Assembly: GCA_005116795.1 (NCBI GenBank)
Contig: SWDL01000051.1
Coordinates: 1 to 11,002, forward strand
Source of the DNA: Nitrospira sp.
Lineage (GTDB): Bacteria > Nitrospirota > Nitrospiria > Nitrospirales > Nitrospiraceae
Reading direction: 5' to 3'
Length of the DNA: 11,002 nt
Under the pieces are notes generated by a model. It did not search any database and was not told the DNA's origin. It saw nothing but the letters and a program-made list of their open reading frames with translations. The position numbers were made by a program, and so were the translations under genes. This document shows, piece by piece, positions 6,342-11,002 of the stretch. Position 1 is the first letter of the stretch. Each line of letters starts with the position of its first letter.

Positions 6342-8288
6342 TCAGAAGGGCAGCTCAATCAAAAAATGCACGAACGAGTCGTGCTTCTTCGTGACCGTGG
6401 CGTCCCGCAGCGCGATCGCCTGATCGATACTGATGTTGAGCCTGTCCGCAAACCTGGCCCGAATCCCCGCCCCCGCCCCCTCGAGCACAAACACGTCCTG
6501 CTGCCCCGGCTGCGCGTTACGCAGCCACAGCGATGCATGGTCCCAGAAGAACGCGGCCCGCAGGTCGAGCTTGTAACGAGGCTGATACAATCGGTCGAAC
6601 GGAATGGGCAGCGCCGCCGTCGTCAGCTCCAGCCTGGCGCGAAAGGCATGATCGCCCAAGGACTCGGACTGCACATAGCCGCGGACGCTGTCGAGCCCGC
6701 CGGTAAAGTATGCTTCCGTCGGCACCAGCGGCTCGCTGCCCCACTGGCCGTCCACGTGCGCAAGGAACCGAAAATCCTCCGGCAGCGTATGGTCCCTCTC
6801 CAATCCCGCCTGCACGACGGCAAAATTGCCGGTGGCCCCCACGCGGTTGCCCGGCTTGTTCACCGGATCGTTCGGATCGCCCGCGAAATCCTCTTTCTTC
6901 CCACCGGGAATCATGCCGGCCACGTAGCCCTTCGCCGTGGCAAAGGCCTTCGTGATTCCCAACGCATCGGTCCGAAATCCGTTGTAGCCGATCGAAAGCG
7001 GCGTGTATTGAATTGGGCTCAATACCACCGCGGCCCCCAAGCTTCCGGGAAACTCCGCCGTGGTTTTTTCGAGTCGCTTGAAGTCGATGCCGAGCGACAT
7101 GAGATGCGACGACTTGGCGTCGCCGGCGATCGGAAAGGAATAGCGGATCCCCCCCATTTTTGCGTTGCCGGCGATCGCGATATCCCCCGGTGCGATCGGC
7201 AGAGTCCCGGCCGCCAGCACCGAGTTGCTGTCGACGAGTGAAAAATAGAGGGACAGATTGTGATCCGGCCATTGAATGGGCGCCACGTAGCTGAACCCAT
7301 AGGACTGGACGGCCCCCCAATCATCGGGCGTCTGCGACGTTTGCACCGTGAGAATATGATCCCGGTCGAAGAGATTCGTGTACTGCACCTCGGCAACAAT
7401 CCGCTTGCTGGGGGTCGTGAACGGGCCGCGATTGTCTCCGGTGAGTTTCGCGTGCATGGGCAGCCGATCCTTGACCTTGAGTTCGACGTCGACCGTCCCC
7501 TGTTCCTTTCCGGGCTTCATAACCGGCGCGACATTGCGGTCCGGATTGGTATTGGCCGCATCCAGTTCCTTGACGATCGTCGGCTCGTACAGCAGCGTTC
7601 CCGATCGGAATGACGGCAACCGCGACAGGATGCTGGCAGTGGAGTAGTGCTCGTTTCCGGTGACCGTCACCTCTGCCAGCCGACTCTCGACCACGTTGTA
7701 CCGCACGGTGCCACTCTCGACCGTCTGCTCGGGCAGAGATACCAGCACCGTGGGATACCCTCGATCCCGATAGATCTTTTCCAACGCCTGTCGAGCCTGC
7801 TCCAAGTCGCCGGCCGTCGTCTCCTCGCCTCGGTATTTGTTCAATACCTGATCGAGATCTTCCGGTTTCAGGATCGTGTTGCCTTCGACCTGAAAATCGT
7901 TGACTCGAAACGCCACCTCCCCGTTCTTCATCCGTCGCGTCGGTGGCGGTTCCGGAGCCGGCGCCTCCCCGCCCGCCCCGGCCGGCATGCCACCCTGCGT
8001 CGTTGATGGCGCCCCCTCCCCTTGCGCCGCCGGCACGTCACGGTCCAATTCAGTCGCCGCGCTTCCGGTCGCCGGTTCCGGAGGCAACGGATCGCTCATT
8101 CTGCTGTCCTGCGTCTTCGAATGCGGCTCCGGTTTCGGCGCTTTCTTCGCGCGTTTCTGCGGCGAGAGGGCCTTCTTCGGCGCGCGGGGCTCCGCCCCTC
8201 CGGCTCGATCGTCCGCGGCACCGGCCCCACTGACGACCATCACACCGATCAACATCATCGACAGCACCGTCACGCCCCAACCATTCAT
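6342..8288 (-). CDS. TpsB: two-partner secretion outer-membrane transporter (ShlB/FhaC/HecB family)
   Basis: Omp85-superfamily pore that exports TpsA across the outer membrane. In the 648 residues, 1-24 form a signal peptide (MNGWGVTVLSMMLIGVMVVS, then GAGA) with no positive charge in its n-region, which is unusual. Residues about 25-125 are a basic, Pro/Ala-rich extension (RAPKKALSPQKRAKKAPKP). POTRA1 spans about 126-203 (FRVNDFQVEGNTIL; RDRGYPTVLVSLPEQ) and POTRA2 about 204-275. The 16-strand barrel follows from about 280. The pore-loop signature VRGY is at 535-538, and the protein ends in ELPF, a C-terminal aromatic BAM signal. The family is usually about 550-580 aa, and the N-terminal extension accounts for the excess. 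The ATG at 8288 is the first after in-frame TGA TGA. It has no own Shine-Dalgarno but overlaps the stop of a leader ORF. tpsA starts 5 bases after the stop. Confidence 0.94.
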   Translation of the reverse strand: MNGWGVTVLSMMLIGVMVVSGAGAADDRAGGAEPRAPKKALSPQKRAKKAPKPEPHSKTQDSRMSDPLPPEPATGSAATELDRDVPAAQGEGAPSTTQGGMPAGAGGEAPAPEPPPTRRMKNGEVAFRVNDFQVEGNTILKPEDLDQVLNKYRGEETTAGDLEQARQALEKIYRDRGYPTVLVSLPEQTVESGTVRYNVVESRLAEVTVTGNEHYSTASILSRLPSFRSGTLLYEPTIVKELDAANTNPDRNVAPVMKPGKEQGTVDVELKVKDRLPMHAKLTGDNRGPFTTPSKRIVAEVQYTNLFDRDHILTVQTSQTPDDWGAVQSYGFSYVAPIQWPDHNLSLYFSLVDSNSVLAAGTLPIAPGDIAIAGNAKMGGIRYSFPIAGDAKSSHLMSLGIDFKRLEKTTAEFPGSLGAAVVLSPIQYTPLSIGYNGFRTDALGITKAFATAKGYVAGMIPGGKKEDFAGDPNDPVNKPGNRVGATGNFAVVQAGLERDHTLPEDFRFLAHVDGQWGSEPLVPTEAYFTGGLDSVRGYVQSESLGDHAFRARLELTTAALPIPFDRLYQPRYKLDLRAAFFWDHASLWLRNAQPGQQDVFVLEGAGAGIRARFADRLNISIDQAIALRDATVTKKHDSFVHFLIELPF

Positions 8289-8326
8289 AGGCCGTCATCA
8301 CTCATCCCAACTTTCCCGTACCGCAT
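8285..8326 (-). CDS. Candidate 13-codon leader ORF translationally coupled to tpsB
   Basis: ATG at 8326 opens the peptide MRYGKVGMSDDGL and stops at TGA (8287-8285). The stop overlaps the tpsB ATG as ATGA. A perfect AGGAGG (8334-8339) stands seven bases before this ATG, whereas tpsB has none of its own. Ribosomes would load here and reinitiate on tpsB. An alternative is that a one-base indel separated a longer tpsB N-terminus from its real start: the present TpsB signal peptide lacks the usual Lys/Arg, and this peptide would supply Arg2 and Lys5, though also two Asp. Expression is untested. Confidence 0.45.
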   Translation of the reverse strand: MRYGKVGMSDDGL

Positions 8327-8519
8327 GCTGGTGCCTCCTCTCCACCGGTCCTGCATTCACGCCCCGATCAGGGTCGACTCAGGCTGGTTTCCAGGGTTTC
8401 GGTATGTTGTTCGCAGTGTGTTACGAACGGCTCAAGGCGCCGAGTCTCGGTCGTAAACTTCGGACCCGGTCGGGGGCGATCTTAGATTACAGCGTAAGAA
8501 CTATGCGGAGTGCGGGCGG
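8289..8519. other. Intergenic region upstream of tpsB
   Basis: This is 231 bases between the barrel-protein stop and tpsB. It holds the leader ORF and its Shine-Dalgarno. It also contains an inverted repeat GTTCG (8409-8413) / CGAAC (8424-8428) and the near-palindrome CCGAGTCTCGG, either of which could be a protein site. I find no intrinsic terminator with a T-run after the barrel gene and no convincing sigma-70 promoter. tpsB probably has its own promoter here, judging only by the gap size. Confidence 0.35.
8334..8339 (-). promoter_or_regulatory. Perfect Shine-Dalgarno (AGGAGG) for the tpsB leader ORF
   Basis: Minus-strand AGGAGG is complementary to the 16S 3' end over all six core bases. 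The seven-base spacer to the ATG at 8326 is optimal. It is the strongest ribosome-binding site seen in the window and it decides that translation enters upstream of, and not at, the annotated tpsB start. Confidence 0.7.
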
Positions 8520-9311
8520 TTACTTGAAGTAAAATCCGAATCCGACCGCGAGATGGGTGACGGCATAGTCGCCGTTCAGCCCGTAGAAGGCGTCGCCGAA
8601 ATTCACCGTGGCGCGGTTGTACTTGTATTCACCGAAGAAGGCGACGTTCTCGGTGAGGAACCACTGCATACCCGCCAATGCATTTAACCCGGCGGTGAGT
8701 TGCGAGCCTTCCACTGAACCGGAAACGGAGAAATGAAAGAGTCCCAACCCCAGACCCGCATACGGTTGAAACCGGCCCGATCGATATCGGACGATTGCGT
8801 TGGCGGCAACGGTATTGACCCGAAGCCTGGCTTCCCCGATGATCTCCGTCTGGTTGGTGGTGCTCGAAGTCGGGCTCGCGCATGGTGTCCCAATGATCAC
8901 ACTGCGGCATTTGCTGATGAAAAGCGAGGTGTTGAATCTCTGACTATTAATGTTGGGTTCGGTGGTGAAGGCCTCGAGTTCCAGCCCCAGCCACGGGAGC
9001 TTGGAATCATTAAAGAAATAGCCGACTTTCGCGCCAAACATCGGCGATTGCTTGAGGAACAGATCGGAACTGCGGAAATTGTTACTGAGAAACTCCCCCA
9101 GTTGCAGGTTCGGCGGTGGCGACCCGAAGTCCGCGGCGGCCCGGCGGTCGCCCAGGTTGGGCATATGGACATTGCTGATCGACCCTGCCACGCTGATGCC
9201 TCCATACCCCGCGGCGTACCACTCCGCCCTGCCCACAGATGGCTGAGCCGCCTGGCCACCGACCAGCACCAATCCCATCAATAGGCCGACCGACGCATGT
9301 GTGATCTTCAA
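8520..9311 (-). CDS. Outer-membrane beta-barrel protein (OmpA/Lom-like porin-family barrel)
   Basis: A 263-residue secreted barrel of about eight strands. An uncleaved length of about 29 residues fits a signal peptide (hydrophobic LLMGLVLVGG, cleavage near GRA-EW), and the mature start WYAAGYGGIS is typical of small OMP barrels. Amphipathic strands include AKVGYFF (94-100), WLGLELEAF (107-115), RFQPYAGLGLGLFHF (180-194) and the last strand THLAVGFGFYF, ending in an aromatic plus Lys. Cys135 and Cys144 lie in a Ser/Thr-rich, probably external loop and could form a disulfide. The start is TTG at 9311, with AGGGGG five bases upstream (9317-9322); the next ATG is 11 codons in and would cut the signal peptide. 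No specific ligand or function is recognisable. It lies upstream of tpsB on the same strand but 231 bases away, so membership in that operon is uncertain. Confidence 0.82.
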   Translation of the reverse strand: MKITHASVGLLMGLVLVGGQAAQPSVGRAEWYAAGYGGISVAGSISNVHMPNLGDRRAAADFGSPPPNLQLGEFLSNNFRSSDLFLKQSPMFGAKVGYFFNDSKLPWLGLELEAFTTEPNINSQRFNTSLFISKCRSVIIGTPCASPTSSTTNQTEIIGEARLRVNTVAANAIVRYRSGRFQPYAGLGLGLFHFSVSGSVEGSQLTAGLNALAGMQWFLTENVAFFGEYKYNRATVNFGDAFYGLNGDYAVTHLAVGFGFYFK

Positions 9312-9517
9312 TGAGTCCCCCTAAAGTATTATGCCCTTTCCCTGCCTCATGACCTATGCGGGTCTCCCGGTTCTCGCGGGTCATGGTCTTTTACTCGGCG
9401 GCCCGTTACACCTAGATTAAGTCCGCGAATCATGCATGTAAAAAGATGCCCGCGCACCCTTTTGACGGCTATTTTGTAGGGATGCCCCGTTGCGTCAGCC
9501 TTGCAAAAGGGATACGG
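9312..9517. other. Divergent intergenic region between the barrel gene and gspC
   Basis: Promoters in both directions must lie here or in the adjacent coding ends. Towards the barrel gene, CATAAT (minus strand, 9333-9328) resembles a -10 box, but the expected -35 is poor. An inverted repeat CATGACC (9348-9354) / GGTCATG (9379-9385) encloses a direct repeat GCGGGTC (9358-9364 and 9376-9382); this could be an operator serving both genes. A perfect 8-base palindrome CATGCATG lies at 9431-9438. None of these is strong enough to call a regulator. Confidence 0.3.
9390..9418 (+). promoter_or_regulatory. Weak sigma-70-like promoter candidate for gspC
   Basis: TTTACT (9390-9395) and TAGATT (9413-9418) each match four of six consensus bases and are separated by exactly 17 bases. 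Transcription would begin near 9425, upstream of all plausible gspC start codons. Such matches occur by chance, so the call is tentative. Confidence 0.25.
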
Positions 9518-10477
9518 TTGCACGCGGTATTGATCCCCTTTGGGCTTTTCCGGTATCGTCCGATGCTCCGACGCATTCTCTTCATGTCGCTATTTCTTTG
9601 TGTGGCGTCGTTTTTTGTGGCCCACGGCCTGACCTACTGGATGGCCGAATTCCTGCTCGGTTCCATCGTCCCGGCGCCTCCGACGCCCATTGCGACTGAA
9701 CCGGATTCACCCGAGGGTGCGGACACCGGGAGTTTGATCGGCGCCATTCTCGACAGCGGGCTCTTTCCACTCCCTACCCCCGCTCAAGCAGCCACGCTCG
9801 CGCCGCTCGGTACCGCCACCGCACCGGTGGCGGTCGTCCCGATCGACGCCGCCAAGAAAATCAAGATGGTCGGGGCGGTTCTGTTCGAGTCCATGGGCGG
9901 TTTGGCCGTCATTCACGATCTGAAGACGCAACGACAGTCTCTGTACCGGCTCCACGATCAGATTCCTGATGTCGGCGAGATCATGGAGATTCAGCGACAG
10001 GGCATCGTACTGCAGAAGGGCGCACAACGGGAATTTCTCGAATCGACGGCGCCGAAAGTTCCTCAGGCCAAGCAGATCGCCGCCGCCGTGCCGCAACCGG
10101 CGCCTGCCCCCTTCGTTCCCGCCGCCGTCCAGCCGGCCGCCGGCGCGCTCCTCAACCTTCCGAAGCGCGTGCTGGATCGACGGGAGATTGCCGCCGCGAC
10201 CGCGGATTTGACGAAACTGCAAACGGAAGCTCGCGCCGTCCCCGTCCAGAACCAGGGGACGATCGAGGGCTGGCGACTGGAATATTTCCATTCGGCGAGC
10301 ATCTTCGGCCGGTTCGATCTGCACCAGAACGATATTCTGCAGCGGGTCAATGGCGTGGAGCTCAAGGATCCGACCGTGATGTTCAATCTGCTCCGCCAGG
10401 TCAAGGATGAACGTGAAGTCAGCGTGGATGTCCTGCGCGGCAATCAGCGCATTCGACTGAACTATGAACTGCGTTAA
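9518..10477 (+). CDS. gspC: Type II secretion system protein C (GspC)
   Basis: Bitopic inner-membrane protein linking the T2SS inner-membrane platform to the GspD secretin. With the start used here it has 319 residues: a short cytoplasmic segment, one membrane helix at about 19-38 (ILFMSLFLCVASFFVAHGL), and a Pro/Ala-rich stretch. The homology region follows at about 111-176 (KKIKMVGAVLFESMGGLAVI...YRLHDQIPD) and is the part known to bind GspD N0. After a second Pro/Ala linker, a C-terminal PDZ-like domain occupies about 246-319 (GWRLEYFHSASIFGRFDLHQ, then NDILQRVNGVEL). I chose TTG 9518 because AAGGGA lies five bases upstream and it gives a normal-length cytoplasmic tail. The frame is open back to ATG 9446 (343 aa), and ATG 9563 (304 aa) is also possible. 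gspD overlaps its 3' end by 14 bases. Confidence 0.88.
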   Translation: MHAVLIPFGLFRYRPMLRRILFMSLFLCVASFFVAHGLTYWMAEFLLGSIVPAPPTPIATEPDSPEGADTGSLIGAILDSGLFPLPTPAQAATLAPLGTATAPVAVVPIDAAKKIKMVGAVLFESMGGLAVIHDLKTQRQSLYRLHDQIPDVGEIMEIQRQGIVLQKGAQREFLESTAPKVPQAKQIAAAVPQPAPAPFVPAAVQPAAGALLNLPKRVLDRREIAAATADLTKLQTEARAVPVQNQGTIEGWRLEYFHSASIFGRFDLHQNDILQRVNGVELKDPTVMFNLLRQVKDEREVSVDVLRGNQRIRLNYELR

Positions 10478-11002
10478 CCACAGGATTCTGCGGCGGGCCG
10501 GCGCCGGATTCCTTGCCGTTGCGGCTCTTCTCTCCCTTCTTGCCGCAGAGGCGCAAGTCTCCCCGAAACCGGCGGGGGGGCAACCCCTCCGCATCAGCAT
10601 GGACTTCAACGAAGTCGAACTGCCGGCCTTCGTCCGCTTTATAAGTGAACTCACCGGAAAAAAGTTCGTGCTGGACGACAAGGTCACGGAGAAAATGAAG
10701 GTCTCCGTGTTTTCCCCCACGAAAGTCACGGTGGACCAGGCCTACAGCATGTTTCTGGCGGCGCTGGAAGTCAGTCGCCTGACCGCCCTCCCCAAAGGCA
10801 ACATCATTCAAATCGTCCCGGTCGGCGAGGTGCCGCCCGAACGCGAAGTGTTCGTCTACAAGCTGAAGCACGCCAACGCCGCCGACCTCTCCACCATGCT
10901 GGTGAACCTGACGGCCAAATCGCAGACCGCCGTCCTGTCGCCCGGCACCAGGCCTCCGTTGAAACCCATCAACGAATTCGACGCGCCTGTGTCCATTTTC
11001 GC
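10464..11002 (+). CDS. gspD: Type II secretion system secretin GspD (N-terminal part; continues beyond window)
   Basis: Outer-membrane secretin through which folded T2SS substrates exit. Only the first 179 codons are present. Residues 1 to about 30 form a signal peptide (basic RILRRAGAG, hydrophobic FLAVAALLSLLAAEA). The N0 domain spans about 43-119: RISMDFNEVELPAFVRFISE, then LTGKKFVLDDKV, then AYSMFLAALEV and NIIQIVPVGE. The first N1/KH-like secretin repeat starts at about 129 with VFVYKLKHANAADLSTMLVN. The ATG at 10464 overlaps gspC by 14 bases and lacks a good Shine-Dalgarno, pointing to translational coupling with gspC. N0 is the known docking site for the GspC homology region, in agreement with the gene order. 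A type IV pilus PilQ is less likely because gspC precedes it. Confidence 0.92.
   Translation, partial: MNCVNHRILRRAGAGFLAVAALLSLLAAEAQVSPKPAGGQPLRISMDFNEVELPAFVRFISELTGKKFVLDDKVTEKMKVSVFSPTKVTVDQAYSMFLAALEVSRLTALPKGNIIQIVPVGEVPPEREVFVYKLKHANAADLSTMLVNLTAKSQTAVLSPGTRPPLKPINEFDAPVSIF

Noticed and set aside
6282..7241. 319-codon plus-strand open frame opposite tpsB
   Set aside because: It lies against the TpsB barrel. Its arginine-rich composition is typical of a shadow frame, and it starts within the tpsA signal-peptide region without a Shine-Dalgarno.
9431..9438. CATGCATG palindrome upstream of gspC
   Set aside because: It is a single 8-base palindrome without a partner site and is common by chance; kept only as a note in the intergenic entry.
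9707..10729. 340-codon minus-strand open frame opposite gspC/gspD
   Set aside because: It is antisense to two overlapping genes with strong family signatures, and no domain is recognisable in its translation.

Overview
The window is GC-rich bacterial DNA from a Gram-negative, double-membrane (diderm) organism: it carries a TonB/ExbBD energy system, a two-partner (type Vb) secretion pair, an outer-membrane barrel protein and the start of a type II secretion operon. The gene content, proline-rich energy proteins and repeat-filled intergenic spacers resemble Nitrospirota (Nitrospira-like) genomes, but this placement is inference. No rRNA, tRNA, phage, IS or CRISPR signal was seen.

Layout. Almost everything from 1 to 9311 is on the minus strand. 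In transcription order these are: an outer-membrane beta-barrel protein (9311-8520); a 231-base gap holding a candidate 13-codon leader ORF; the TpsB transporter (8288-6342); the large TpsA/filamentous-haemagglutinin-like exoprotein (6336-1985); then exbB (1811-1050), exbD (942-523) and a tonB-like gene (462 to beyond base 1). On the plus strand, diverging from the barrel gene, are gspC (about 9518-10477) and gspD (10464 to beyond 11002), the first genes of a type II secretion operon.

How the genes may work together. TpsB is predicted to export TpsA through the outer membrane. ExbB, ExbD and TonB form a proton-driven inner-membrane motor that normally powers outer-membrane receptors. Having a complete motor directly behind a TpsBA pair suggests a dedicated surface-exoprotein/uptake system, by analogy with Haemophilus HxuCBA, although no TonB-dependent receptor is visible here.

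Main anomalies. (1) tpsA is split by an exact 29-bp tandem duplication (5592-5649). Removing one copy restores a single 1440-residue protein, so this is a recent lesion, a reversible switch or an assembly error. (2) tpsB lacks a ribosome-binding site of its own, but its ATG overlaps (ATGA) the stop of a 13-codon ORF that has a perfect AGGAGG. (3) All three spacers of the tpsA-exbB-exbD-tonB stretch are filled with degenerate 7-8-base repeats and small inverted repeats, and the other intergenic gaps are not.
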